A DNA stretch of 64,000 nucleotides from Bacteroidota bacterium (GTDB taxonomy: Bacteria; Bacteroidota; Bacteroidia; Chitinophagales; Chitinophagaceae), in the NCBI GenBank assembly GCA_018267705.1, contig JAFDXX010000004.1:513197-577196 (forward strand), given 5' to 3'. The notes under the pieces are model-generated. The model was not told the DNA's origin. It did no database searches and saw only the letters and a list, made by a program, of their open reading frames with translations. Below are positions 17,244-25,913 of the stretch, in pieces. A program made the translations under genes and the position numbers. Every line of letters starts with the position of its first letter. Positions within the stretch are counted from its first letter, which is position 1.

Positions 17244-17696
17244 TTATTCTTTATGCTTACTATCAATAAAAATTGTTACAGGACCATCATTCAACAAACT
17301 TACTTTCATATCTGCACCAAAAATTCCAGTTTGTATTTTTTTGTTTAAATCATTTTCTAATTGCTGAATAATTTGGTTATACAAAGGAATAGCGATATTG
17401 GGTTTACTTGCTTTTATGTATGAAGGTCTGTTTCCTTTTTTAGTGGCAGCATGTAAAGTAAATTGACTTATTAATAAAATATCTCCATTATTATCTAAAA
17501 TACTTTTATTCATTACACCATTTTCATCATTAAAAATTCTAATGTTTACAATTTTATTACTTAACCAAATAATATCATCAGTTGTATCTGTATCTTCAAT
17601 TCCTACAAAAATTAATAATCCGTTTTTAATTGCACCCACTATGTTATCCTCAACAACAACCGAAGCATGTGTAACACGTTGTATAAGAACACGCAT
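17244..17696 (-). CDS. dtd: D-aminoacyl-tRNA deacylase
   Basis: Dtd hydrolyses D-aminoacyl-tRNAs and glycyl-tRNA-Ala, a translation quality-control step. The active-site motifs are present: [17 protein letters not shown], and [10 protein letters not shown] near the C-terminus with the Gly-cisPro pair. The 150-residue length is normal. It heads the minus-strand run dtd-queG-ydeI-bioA-anmK and is divergent from arfB, with only 21 bases between the two start codons. Confidence 0.97.
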   Translation of the reverse strand: MRVLIQRVTHASVVVEDNIVGAIKNGLLIFVGIEDTDTTDDIIWLSNKIVNIRIFNDENGVMNKSILDNNGDILLISQFTLHAATKKGNRPSYIKASKPNIAIPLYNQIIQQLENDLNKKIQTGIFGADMKVSLLNDGPVTIFIDSKHKE

Positions 17697-17717
17697 GTTT
17701 TATAGTATTTTTATGCA

Positions 17718-18125
17718 ATGAAGATAGATATTACCTCTGAAATAATTTTTAAAACTGCACGTAGTGGCGGTAAAGGTGGACAAAACGTAAACAAAGTTGA
17801 AACTATGGTTGAAGGTAGATGGAATATAGCTACATCAAGCATTGTAAATAATGAACAAAAAATAGTTATTACCAAAAAGTTGGCTAACCGAATTACTTTA
17901 GATGGATTTTTATTAATAAAATCGCAAGAGAGCAGAACACAATTAGGAAATAAAAATTTAGTAATAAAGAAAATGAATGAGTTGGTAAATATTGCATTAA
18001 TAAAAAAGAAAAGTAGAATTGCAACAAAAATTTCTGCAGCATCAAAAGAAAAAAGAATAGACACAAAAAAACGAAATGCTTTTAATAAATTAGGAAGAAA
18101 AAAAGTTAATCCGAACGATTTTTAA
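17718..18125 (+). CDS. arfB: alternative ribosome-rescue factor ArfB (peptidyl-tRNA hydrolase)
   Basis: The 135-residue protein has a release-factor domain with the catalytic GGQ at about residues 20-22 (ARSGGKGGQNVNKVETMVE) and a basic C-terminal tail (KKRNAFNKLGRKKVNPNDF). This combination, without codon-recognition domains, is that of ArfB/YaeJ/ICT1, which frees stalled ribosomes on truncated mRNA. It is divergent from dtd. The start codon is close to the divergent gene, leaving little room for a promoter. Confidence 0.92.
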   Translation: MKIDITSEIIFKTARSGGKGGQNVNKVETMVEGRWNIATSSIVNNEQKIVITKKLANRITLDGFLLIKSQESRTQLGNKNLVIKKMNELVNIALIKKKSRIATKISAASKEKRIDTKKRNAFNKLGRKKVNPNDF

Positions 18126-18149
18126 ATACAAACTTTTTCTATTCTTTAT

Positions 18150-19208
18150 ATGAAAATTTATGCTACTATATTTTTTATAATTGCACTTATTTTTTTAAGT
18201 GTTGCATGGACAAATAATTTATTTAAGCCAACTCCATTAAAATTTGTTATTCCCAAAAATTGGCCATTACCTGTGTATGATTTTAAAAACAATCCATTAA
18301 CTAAAGAAGGCTTTGAATTGGGCAGAATTTTATTTTATGATGAAATATTAAGTAAAGATTCAACCATTAGTTGTGCAAGTTGTCATCAGCAGTTTGTGGC
18401 TTTTACAACGTATGCACACAACCTTAGCCATGGTATTAATAATTCTTTTACAACCCGTAATGCACCTGCATTACAAAACTTGGCTTGGCAAAATAATTTC
18501 ATGTGGGATGGTCGTATTCATCATTTAGATATGCAGCCCATAATACCCATTACTGCACAAAATGAAATGGGCGAAACAATGCAGAATGTTATTACTAAAC
18601 TAAACAGAAATAAACAATACAAGTTAATGTTTAAAGCTGCTTTTGGAGATGAAACCATCAATACGCAACGCATTACAAAAGCTATTAGTCAGTTTGTTAT
18701 AATGTTGGTTAGCAATAATAGTAAGTACGATAAAGTAATGAGAGGAGAAACAACATTTATTCTTCCAGAAAAATTAGGTTATGAAATTTTTAAACAAAAA
18801 TGTGTTACATGCCATAAAGAACCTTTTTTTACTGATTTTAGTTTTAGAAATAATGGCATAACTGCCGATAGCAGTTTAAATGATTTTGGAAGAATGGCAA
18901 TCACAAACAATAAAAACGATTCTTTAAAGTTTAGGGTACCATCACTTAGAAATGTTGCTGTTACTGCACCTTATGGGCACGACGGAAGATTTTTTTCTTT
19001 AATGAATGTGTTTGAACATTATAGAAAAAATATGAAAGTAATGCAAAATACCGACAGTTTACTTCAACACAAAATGCCTTTAACCAATTACGAAATTGGA
19101 CAACTAACCGCATTTCTTTATACACTTACCGATTCTACTTTTTTAAATAATGCAATGTTTACTCCGCCGAGTTATCATATTGCTCCTAACTTTACACACA
19201 ATCATTAA
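18150..19208 (+). CDS. di-heme cytochrome c peroxidase family protein
   Basis: The 352-residue exported protein has a hydrophobic N-terminal segment (about residues 5-20) and two c-type heme sites: CASCH at 75-79 and CVTCH at 218-222. FGRMAITN and RVPSLRNVAVTAPYGHDGRF are typical of the CcpA/MauG family, which reduces hydrogen peroxide in the periplasm or oxidises protein side chains. It follows arfB by 24 bases. Whether it is a true peroxidase or a MauG-like enzyme cannot be settled here. Confidence 0.9.
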   Translation: MKIYATIFFIIALIFLSVAWTNNLFKPTPLKFVIPKNWPLPVYDFKNNPLTKEGFELGRILFYDEILSKDSTISCASCHQQFVAFTTYAHNLSHGINNSFTTRNAPALQNLAWQNNFMWDGRIHHLDMQPIIPITAQNEMGETMQNVITKLNRNKQYKLMFKAAFGDETINTQRITKAISQFVIMLVSNNSKYDKVMRGETTFILPEKLGYEIFKQKCVTCHKEPFFTDFSFRNNGITADSSLNDFGRMAITNNKNDSLKFRVPSLRNVAVTAPYGHDGRFFSLMNVFEHYRKNMKVMQNTDSLLQHKMPLTNYEIGQLTAFLYTLTDSTFLNNAMFTPPSYHIAPNFTHNH

Positions 19209-19241
19209 TAACGTATTTTTATTTTTTGTTTTATTATATAA

Positions 19242-20732
19242 ATGAGCATTAAAAAATTAGCAGGACAAACCATGTATTACGGCCTTAGCACTATTGCTGC
19301 TAGGTTTATTAATTACTTGCTCACACCTTATTTAACAGTTGTTTTAACTAAAGAAGATTATGGAAGAATGGGTGCAGTATATGCCATGATTCCTATGTTT
19401 AATATTATTTTCACTTACGGAATGGAAACTGCATACTTCCGTTTTATTCAAAAAAAAGAAAGAGAAGAAAGCATTAACAGCACCATTACTATTTCATTAT
19501 TGTGCAGCACTATTTTACTGTTTGGTCTAACATGGTATTATCAAAGTGCATTGGCAGATATTGCTTCATTAAAAGAGTTTCCTAAACTTATTCAATTAAG
19601 CATTGTTATCATTGCTTTAGATGCACTTTCAACCATTCCTTTTGCACGTATAAGAAATGAAGGAAGGCCCATTCTTTTTGCATTCATAAAAATTATTGGC
19701 ATTATTCTTAATGTATTAATAACTATTTTCTTTTTAAGTTATTGTAGGCAATACATTCAAAAAAATCCTAATTCATTTTTACAATATTTCTATTCACCCA
19801 ATACCAATCCGGTATATTATATCTTATTGGCAAATGTTCTTCAATCTGCTTTTACATTATTGCTTTTAAGTAAATGGATATTTCCAAAAAAATGGAAATT
19901 TGATTTTTCATTATGGAAAGAAATGATGCTCTATGCCTTGCCCATGCTTGTTGCAGGTTTAGGAGGTATGATTAATGAAACCTTTGACAGGCTTATGTTA
20001 GGCTGGTGGTTACCTTCTAATTATGATTTTGATGAGCAACGCGGTATTTACAATGCATGTTATAAACTTTCTATTCTTATAACATTATTTGTTCAGGCAT
20101 TTCGTATGGGTGCAGAGCCTTTCTTTTTTAAACAAGCCGAAGGTAATAACCCGCAAAAAGTATATGCACGTGTAATGAAATTTTTTGTAATTACTATTTG
20201 CATTATGTTTTTAGTAGTAGCATTATACATTCCCATTTGGAAACATTTTATTGCCTCTAAACATTGGGAAGGTTTACATGTAGTACCTATATTATTATTA
20301 GCTAATATGTTTTTAGGTATTTATTACAATCTAAGTATTTGGTATAAACTAAGTAATAAAACTACAGCAGGTGCAACCATAACCATTATTGGTGCAACCA
20401 TAACTATTATTGTTAATTATATTTTCATTCCACAGTTTAGCTATACAGCTTGTGCATGGGCTACATTTTTATGCTATTTTTCTATGATGGTAATTAGTTT
20501 TATTTGGGGGCAAAAACATTATCGCATTCCCTATGCCACAAAAAAATTAGTAGCCTATTTAATTATAGTGGTATTATTATTTTTAATTCATAAAACGGTC
20601 ATTCACTTTTATAATCATATAATATTTAGCTTATTGTTTGCCACTTGTTTGCTTACTGCATTTATTTGGTTTATTCTTCAAGTAGAAAAAAAAGAATTTA
20701 AAAAAATGCCCATAATTGGTAAATATTTGTAA
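19242..20732 (+). CDS. polysaccharide flippase (MATE/Wzx superfamily)
   Basis: The 496-residue protein is hydrophobic throughout, with about 12-14 membrane segments. Its N-terminus (AGQTMYYGLSTIAARFINYL) and the ALPMLVAGLGGMINETFDRL segment resemble oligosaccharide or lipid-linked sugar flippases. No glycosyltransferases are next to it, so its substrate is unknown. A 21-base tandem repeat duplicates GATITII in a C-terminal membrane helix. A second flippase of this superfamily is at 48673-50160. Confidence 0.88.
   Translation: MSIKKLAGQTMYYGLSTIAARFINYLLTPYLTVVLTKEDYGRMGAVYAMIPMFNIIFTYGMETAYFRFIQKKEREESINSTITISLLCSTILLFGLTWYYQSALADIASLKEFPKLIQLSIVIIALDALSTIPFARIRNEGRPILFAFIKIIGIILNVLITIFFLSYCRQYIQKNPNSFLQYFYSPNTNPVYYILLANVLQSAFTLLLLSKWIFPKKWKFDFSLWKEMMLYALPMLVAGLGGMINETFDRLMLGWWLPSNYDFDEQRGIYNACYKLSILITLFVQAFRMGAEPFFFKQAEGNNPQKVYARVMKFFVITICIMFLVVALYIPIWKHFIASKHWEGLHVVPILLLANMFLGIYYNLSIWYKLSNKTTAGATITIIGATITIIVNYIFIPQFSYTACAWATFLCYFSMMVISFIWGQKHYRIPYATKKLVAYLIIVVLLFLIHKTVIHFYNHIIFSLLFATCLLTAFIWFILQVEKKEFKKMPIIGKYL
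20370..20411 (+). repeat. 21-bp tandem repeat in the flippase gene
   Basis: Two nearly identical 21-base units (20370-20390 and 20391-20411, one difference) encode GATITII twice in succession inside a membrane helix. The frame is kept. Confidence 0.8.
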
Positions 20733-20842
20733 GCAAGCTTTTGTAGTTATGGCATCGCTTGTTGTGTCACTCACTTGTACATTCTGTTTTCATAGCAGCA
20801 ACTCTTCACTTTTCTTTACTATTATCAATATGCCAATTCTGT

Positions 20843-20850
20843 TATCTTTG
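20843..20850 (+). promoter_or_regulatory. candidate -7 element (TATCTTTG) before lspA
   Basis: TATCTTTG matches the Bacteroidota TAnnTTTG consensus and lies 20 bases before the lspA ATG. No good TTTG is found 19 bases upstream, so the match rests on the -7 alone. Confidence 0.4.
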
Positions 20851-20870
20851 CCCACATTATAATAAATAAT

Positions 20871-21509
20871 ATGTTGAAAGCAAGGAATGTAATTTTAATG
20901 ATAGCAGCCGTTATTATTGCCGACCAATGTCTCAAATTTTATATAAAACTCAACTACTTTGCCGGAGAAGAGCATAATGTTTTAGGCAATTGGTTTAGAC
21001 TGCATTTTGTAGAAAACGAAGGAATGGCCTGGGGCTGGAAATTTGGTGGAGGCTTTGGTAAAATTGCATTAACACTTTTTAGATTAGTTGCTGTTATTTG
21101 GGGAAGTTTTTTATTAAAAGATTTTATTAAGAAAAAATATCATAAAGGATTTATTATTTGTGCTGCATTAATTTATGCAGGTGCATTAGGAAATTTGTTA
21201 GACAGTATGTTTTATGGTTTATTCTTTGATTACAGTGATCCGTTTACACAAAACGTTGCTAAATTGGTTCCCTTTGGTACAGGCTATACAAGTTTTTTAC
21301 ATGGAAGAGTAGTTGATATGCTTTACTTCCCGTTAATCAATTCTAATTATCCAAGTTGGGTTCCTTTTGTTGGAGGAGATAAATTTGAATTCTTTGCTCC
21401 GGTGTTTAATATTGCCGATGCTTCTATTTCGGTTGGTGTTATTACCTTATTAATTTTTCAAAACAAATTCTTTAAAAAAGAAACAACAAAGCCTGTAGCA
21501 AATGTTTAA
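20871..21509 (+). CDS. lspA: lipoprotein signal peptidase
   Basis: LspA cleaves the signal peptide of diacylated prolipoproteins in the inner membrane. The sequence has the family motifs: ADQCLKFYIK near the start, VENEGMAWG, GALGNLLDS at 104-112, and the catalytic aspartates in GRVVD (149) and NIADASIS (183). At 212 residues it is longer than the E. coli enzyme (164), mainly through a loop between 112 and 178, as is common in Bacteroidota. It has its own candidate promoter. Confidence 0.96.
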   Translation: MLKARNVILMIAAVIIADQCLKFYIKLNYFAGEEHNVLGNWFRLHFVENEGMAWGWKFGGGFGKIALTLFRLVAVIWGSFLLKDFIKKKYHKGFIICAALIYAGALGNLLDSMFYGLFFDYSDPFTQNVAKLVPFGTGYTSFLHGRVVDMLYFPLINSNYPSWVPFVGGDKFEFFAPVFNIADASISVGVITLLIFQNKFFKKETTKPVANV

Positions 21510-21604
21510 GATAATGAATAAATTATCCTAATATTTTTCTTCTTATTATTCTTTAATGCACATATAAAACTTCAACAATAACTAATGTATTTCTAAAAAA
21601 AACA

Positions 21605-21635
21605 TTGCAGTTTTACTATAAACCTATTAGATTTA
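21605..21635 (+). promoter_or_regulatory. candidate promoter of the 21655 membrane protein gene
   Basis: TTG (21605-21607), 20 bases, then TAGATTTA (21628-21635), one mismatch from TAnnTTTG, 19 bases before the ATG. Confidence 0.35.
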
Positions 21636-21654
21636 CACAAACAAAACTAACAAT

Positions 21655-22152
21655 ATGACTGATGCATTAAATGAGTTTGAAGAAAAAAAACTCCCTTCAA
21701 CTTTAAACGTATTAACTATTCTAACTATTATTGGTTGTGCAATTGGTTTACTTGGCGGGTTTTGGCAATTTGCTACTGCCGATAAAAATGTTGCACAAAT
21801 TGAATCAGTACTTAACAACCCTACCCAATACAATGCACTACCCGATTTTGCCAAAAAATTTATGAGCCCCGAAGCTTTAGAAAATGCCAAACTGGTTGCT
21901 GCAAATAAAGTTCCTATTCTTGCACTTAATTTAATTGGTTGCGTATTGTGCTTTGTGGGTGCGTTGCAAATGCGTAAATACAAAATGCAAGGTTTTTATT
22001 ATTGGTTAGTAGGCGAGGTAGTACCTGTAATTGGCGGATTTATTTTTATGGGTAATGCTATGACAAAAGGTTGGGGTTTATTAGGATTAGTTATTCCATT
22101 AGTTTTTATTTTTCTATACACAGCACAACGAAAACATTTAACTGAAAAATAA
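21655..22152 (+). CDS. conserved hypothetical membrane protein
   Basis: I do not recognise a named family. The 165-residue protein has four predicted membrane segments: about 17-37 (LNVLTILTIIGCAIGLLGGF), 85-102, 112-130 and 137-153. Between the first two is a polar stretch of some 45 residues. The layout resembles small Bacteroidota membrane proteins of unknown function. It is a single-gene unit with a candidate promoter before it and a terminator after it. Confidence 0.75.
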   Translation: MTDALNEFEEKKLPSTLNVLTILTIIGCAIGLLGGFWQFATADKNVAQIESVLNNPTQYNALPDFAKKFMSPEALENAKLVAANKVPILALNLIGCVLCFVGALQMRKYKMQGFYYWLVGEVVPVIGGFIFMGNAMTKGWGLLGLVIPLVFIFLYTAQRKHLTEK

Positions 22153-22160
22153 AATTTATT

Positions 22161-22191
22161 AAAGCATCGTTTTAAACGGTGCTTTTTTTTT
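22161..22191 (+). terminator. intrinsic terminator after the 21655 gene
   Basis: AAAGCATCG (22161-22169) pairs with CGGTGCTTT (22177-22185) with one wobble, followed by a long T run. It lies 8 bases after the stop. Confidence 0.85.
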
Positions 22192-22208
22192 ACACTTATC
22201 TTTATTGC

Positions 22209-22571
22209 ATGTTATCTATTTGTTTACACAATATTATTTTTAGAGCTTATCACGGTTTGTATGAAGAAGAGAAAATGAATGGTAATAATTTTGAGGTAAA
22301 TGTTGAAATAAAATATCATCCTGCAGAAAAAATTATTCAATCTATTGAGCATACTATTAATTACGAAACCGTTTTTAATTTAGTGGAAGCAAGAATGAAA
22401 ATTGCTACACCATTATTAGAAACCGTTGCAATGGAAATAGCAGAAAAAATTCTACAACATTTTAATTTAGCAGAAGAAATATTTATTTCCATAAAAAAAC
22501 TGCATCCGCCTATTCCTAATTTAAAAGGAAGTGTAGGCATTAATTATTCATTAAAAAGAAATGAAATATGA
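22209..22571 (+). CDS. folB: dihydroneopterin aldolase
   Basis: FolB cleaves dihydroneopterin to 6-hydroxymethyl-dihydropterin in folate synthesis. The 120-residue protein has LHNIIFRAYHGLYEEEKMNG at the start, the INYETVFNLVE segment, and the catalytic lysine region IKKLHPPIPNLKGSVGI. The ATG at 22209 fits the family; an upstream start at 22179 would lie in the terminator T run and is rejected. Its stop overlaps the next ATG (ATGA). Confidence 0.94.
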   Translation: MLSICLHNIIFRAYHGLYEEEKMNGNNFEVNVEIKYHPAEKIIQSIEHTINYETVFNLVEARMKIATPLLETVAMEIAEKILQHFNLAEEIFISIKKLHPPIPNLKGSVGINYSLKRNEI

Positions 22572-23320
22572 AATTGAAGTGGTTAATAATTTTATTATTT
22601 ACTCCTTTTGTTTTGTTGGCTCAAGATGCTGCACAGTTAATGAAAGAAGCCATTAATTTTGAATATCAATTTAAAGAAACAGAAGCATTAGCAAAATACA
22701 AACAGATTTTAATAAATGAACCTAACAACATGAAAGCCTTATTAAAATCAACAGAATTAAGTTGCTCAACCGGTGAAAGATTGCCCATTAAAAATGATAA
22801 ACGTTTAACTTTTGAATCAGCTTTATCTTATGCAAAAAGAATGTTAGCAATAGATAGCAACAATGCAAATAGTTATTATGCAATGGCATTGGCCAATAGT
22901 AAAATGGCAGAAATAGAAACTGAAAATAAAAAAATAATTGCTTTTATACGCGATGTGAAAATTAATGCAGATATAGCTTTAAAGCTAAATCCAAATCATG
23001 CAATGGCTAATTTTATTGAAGGAAAATGGCAGTATGATATGATAAATTACAATTGGTTAAAAAAACTTGCAGCTAAAACTTTATATGGCGGTTTAGCAGA
23101 ACCAAGTTTAGATAATGCTATACAATATTTAGAAAAATGCAAAAGCATAGAACCTTATTTTGTATTGAATAGTTTAATACTTGCAAAAGCATACCGCGAT
23201 AATAATAATCCTGCAAAAGCAATTGAAACTTTGCAGCAAACAATTAAACTTCCAACACGAACAATAGATGACCCTGCTTATAAAGCAGAAGCACAAAAAC
23301 TTTTAGATGCATTACAATAA
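22568..23320 (+). CDS. exported TPR-repeat protein
   Basis: The 250-residue protein has a signal peptide (WLIILLFTPFVLLAQ, cut near residue 18). The rest is helical with tetratricopeptide-like repeats, for example EALAKYKQILINEPNNMKAL, NSYYAMALANSK and IEPYFVLNSLILAKAY. TPR proteins bind partner proteins; the partner here is unknown. It is coupled to folB by a 4-base ATGA overlap and converges on the epimerase gene at 12 bases' distance. Confidence 0.82.
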   Translation: MKLKWLIILLFTPFVLLAQDAAQLMKEAINFEYQFKETEALAKYKQILINEPNNMKALLKSTELSCSTGERLPIKNDKRLTFESALSYAKRMLAIDSNNANSYYAMALANSKMAEIETENKKIIAFIRDVKINADIALKLNPNHAMANFIEGKWQYDMINYNWLKKLAAKTLYGGLAEPSLDNAIQYLEKCKSIEPYFVLNSLILAKAYRDNNNPAKAIETLQQTIKLPTRTIDDPAYKAEAQKLLDALQ

Positions 23321-23332
23321 CCCCAAGTAATT

Positions 23333-24433
23333 TTATTGTACTGTTATTTTGGTTAATGTATTTAAATAATCTTCATTCACAGTAGCACCAATACCGGGTG
23401 TTTCATCTAACAATAATTTCATACCGTTATATTTTACACCACCAATTACAGGATCAACTTTATGACCAAGTAAACAAGTGTCTAAATCATAAAATTGAAT
23501 GTTGTGTTTTGCCATTGCAAAATGTACTTTGGCAGTTAAGGCTACTCTGCTTTCTAGCATACCTCCCATCATACAAGGGATATTATTTTCTTGGGCAACG
23601 GTATTAATTTTTAATGCTTCGTGTATGCCGCCGCTTTTAGCAAACTTAATGTTAATGTAAGATGCAGCATTATTTCTAATTATATTTTTTGCATCATAAT
23701 GGGTAAATACACTTTCATCTGCCATAATTTTTACGGGAGAAAGTTGGCATAGCTGTGGTAGCAAATAATCGTTGTATTTACGCATGGGTTGTTCACAAAA
23801 TTGAATATTGTATTTTCCTATTTCTGTTAAAGCAAAAACAGCATCTTGGTAGCTCCAGCCTTGGTTAGCATCAATTCTTAAAATAATTTCTTTGCCTATT
23901 GCTTCTCTTATTTTTTTTATTCTTTCAACATCTTCTATTGCATTTTTTCCCAGCTTCACTTTAATCATGTTTACACCTTTTTTTACAAATTCAATAGCAG
24001 TTGTAGCCATGTTTTCCGGTGTATCAATTCCAATAGTTAAATCGCTTTCAATTTCTTTTTGTGAACCACCTAAAAAATTATATAAAGGTCTATTTTCATA
24101 TTTAGAAGCAATATCATATAGTGCTATATCGAATGCACTTTTTATGGTGTAATTTCCTGCAATCATTAAGTGTAATTCATTCATTCTTGTCTCAATATCT
24201 AAAGGGTTTTTCCCAATCCATACTTCTGAAAAATCTTTTGCTAATTCAAAACAAGTATTTTGTGTTTCGCCAACAATCATAGGAAAAGCAGAGCATTCGC
24301 CAACACCAATAATATTTTCATTAGTATGAATTTGTATAAAAATATTTTGAGCAAAATACATAGTGCCGGTTGCAATAGTAAAGGGCACCATTGGAATGGA
24401 GTATTTATAAACTTCAATTTTTGTTATAAGCAT
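23333..24433 (-). CDS. dipeptide epimerase (enolase superfamily)
   Basis: The 366-residue protein belongs to the muconate-lactonizing subgroup of the enolase superfamily. The catalytic KxK (K158, K160 in MIKVKLG), metal ligands D188 (RIDANQGW), E214 (CEQPM) and D239 (MADES), and K263 (INIKFAKSGG) are all present. The C-terminal CMMGGMLESR is typical of L-Ala-D/L-Glu or related dipeptide epimerases, which process murein peptides. Which dipeptide it prefers is not readable. It would fit with the anmK and murQ salvage genes. Confidence 0.87.
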   Translation of the reverse strand: MLITKIEVYKYSIPMVPFTIATGTMYFAQNIFIQIHTNENIIGVGECSAFPMIVGETQNTCFELAKDFSEVWIGKNPLDIETRMNELHLMIAGNYTIKSAFDIALYDIASKYENRPLYNFLGGSQKEIESDLTIGIDTPENMATTAIEFVKKGVNMIKVKLGKNAIEDVERIKKIREAIGKEIILRIDANQGWSYQDAVFALTEIGKYNIQFCEQPMRKYNDYLLPQLCQLSPVKIMADESVFTHYDAKNIIRNNAASYINIKFAKSGGIHEALKINTVAQENNIPCMMGGMLESRVALTAKVHFAMAKHNIQFYDLDTCLLGHKVDPVIGGVKYNGMKLLLDETPGIGATVNEDYLNTLTKITVQ

Positions 24434-24531
24434 AATAGAAAAAATGAAGCACGAATGTAAGCGATATTAAGGCTTATAATTAAATGATAGTAAGGATTGT
24501 TAGAAAAATGGAATGTGATGGAATGAAAATG

Positions 24532-24936
24532 TTATTTTACTCCATTGTTATCAACCGCAACAACAGGTGTTGCACCTAATTTTTTTATTACCTGCATTAC
24601 TTTAATGGTAGTTCCTAAATGTGATGTGCTATCGCCATTAATTACAACAGATGGTTTATCTGTTTCTTTGGCTAAAAATTCTTTCAAGTCATTTTCCAAT
24701 TCTTCAAACGGAATAGCTTTTTGTCCAATATAAATTTGTTGATTTTTATCAACCGTAATAACAACAGTTTGTTTTGCTTTCGTATCGCTTTTAGCTTTTG
24801 GGTTAGAAACCTTAATAACATTGGGGTTTGCTAAGGTTGATACAATTAAAAAGAAAAGTAAAAGAATGAACAATATATCGTTTAATGCACCGGTATGCAC
24901 TTCGGGTTGTTTTCTAAATTTACTTTTAATGTTCAT
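24532..24936 (-). CDS. exbD: biopolymer transport protein ExbD/TolR
   Basis: The 134-residue protein has a short cytosolic start, one membrane helix (LNDILFILLLFFLIVSTLA, residues about 18-37, with the functional Asp in it) and a periplasmic domain ending DNNGVK. It pairs with the ExbB-like gene 72 bases upstream to couple proton flow to outer-membrane transport or envelope work. No tonB gene is adjacent, so TolR-like function is also possible. Confidence 0.9.
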   Translation of the reverse strand: MNIKSKFRKQPEVHTGALNDILFILLLFFLIVSTLANPNVIKVSNPKAKSDTKAKQTVVITVDKNQQIYIGQKAIPFEELENDLKEFLAKETDKPSVVINGDSTSHLGTTIKVMQVIKKLGATPVVAVDNNGVK

Positions 24937-25008
24937 GTTGTTTAGTTATAGTTTATACATTATGAAATGAGAGTAAGGTGTCTTTCATTCATAACTTATC
25001 ACTTATAA

Positions 25009-25713
25009 TTATTTGGTTGGTTCTTGTAAAATATCTATAAATTCTGAACTGGCGTTTTCCATTTTATTGGCTGTTTTATCTATTTGTGTAGTAAGAAAAT
25101 TATGACCTACATACGCAATTAACCCAATAATTAAACCGGTTGCACTGGTAATCATTTTGGTGTAAATACCACCTGCTATGGTGTTTAAAGTATATTCTCC
25201 GGTTGATGCTATTGCATAAAATAATTGCACCATACCAACTATTGTTCCTAAAAAACCAAACATGGGTGCAATGCCTGCAATTAATGAAAGAATATTAAGA
25301 TTGCGTTCCATTTTATACATTTCTAATCTACCTACATTTTCCATACTTTTTTCAATAGCATCAATAGGTTTGCCAATACGTTGAATGCCTTTTTCTATAA
25401 TTCGGGCAACGGGGTTGTTGGTGTTTTTTGCTAAACTTTTTGCTGCACTTACATTGCCGCTTATAATATTATCTCTAATAATATTCATAAAGCTTGTATC
25501 AATTTTAGCAGCTTTACTTATTGCCATTAATCTTTCAATAAAAACAAAAATGGCAACTACTAATAAAAAATAAAGCGGATACATAATGAAACCGCCTTTC
25601 TCTAATAAATCCCACATTGAAATTTTTTCGGGAACAGGAGGAATGTTGCTAGTTGCTGCTTTGTGTAGCGTATCTATAACTGCATTAGTTGTAGCCTGCA
25701 ATAAATGGAACAT
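25009..25713 (-). CDS. exbB: MotA/TolQ/ExbB proton channel protein
   Basis: The 234-residue protein has three membrane segments: about 38-58 (YPLYFLLVVAIFVFIERLMA), 138-160 (IAGIAPMFGFLGTIVGMVQL) and 185-205. GTIVGMVQLF and TSATGLIIGL are family hallmarks. It forms the channel ring for ExbD/TolR. The 200-base gap upstream to the SPFH gene (25714-25913) holds no clear gene; the promoter is probably there. Confidence 0.9.
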   Translation of the reverse strand: MFHLLQATTNAVIDTLHKAATSNIPPVPEKISMWDLLEKGGFIMYPLYFLLVVAIFVFIERLMAISKAAKIDTSFMNIIRDNIISGNVSAAKSLAKNTNNPVARIIEKGIQRIGKPIDAIEKSMENVGRLEMYKMERNLNILSLIAGIAPMFGFLGTIVGMVQLFYAIASTGEYTLNTIAGGIYTKMITSATGLIIGLIAYVGHNFLTTQIDKTANKMENASSEFIDILQEPTK

Positions 25714-25913
25714 GCTTTTTTGTTTTATGAATAACTAAAGTAGAAGTTAATGCAAAGCAAATGTGTTGCTGTGAATAAAATTGCAAATGAATTATTTTTT
25801 AAGAAAGATTTTGCACAATTGGAGATAACAGAATCGGTTCATTAATTTCTTTCTGGTAGGTTATAAAAAAGATTATGACCTTATTTATTTAGGGAATTCA
25901 ATGGAAGTTGTTT

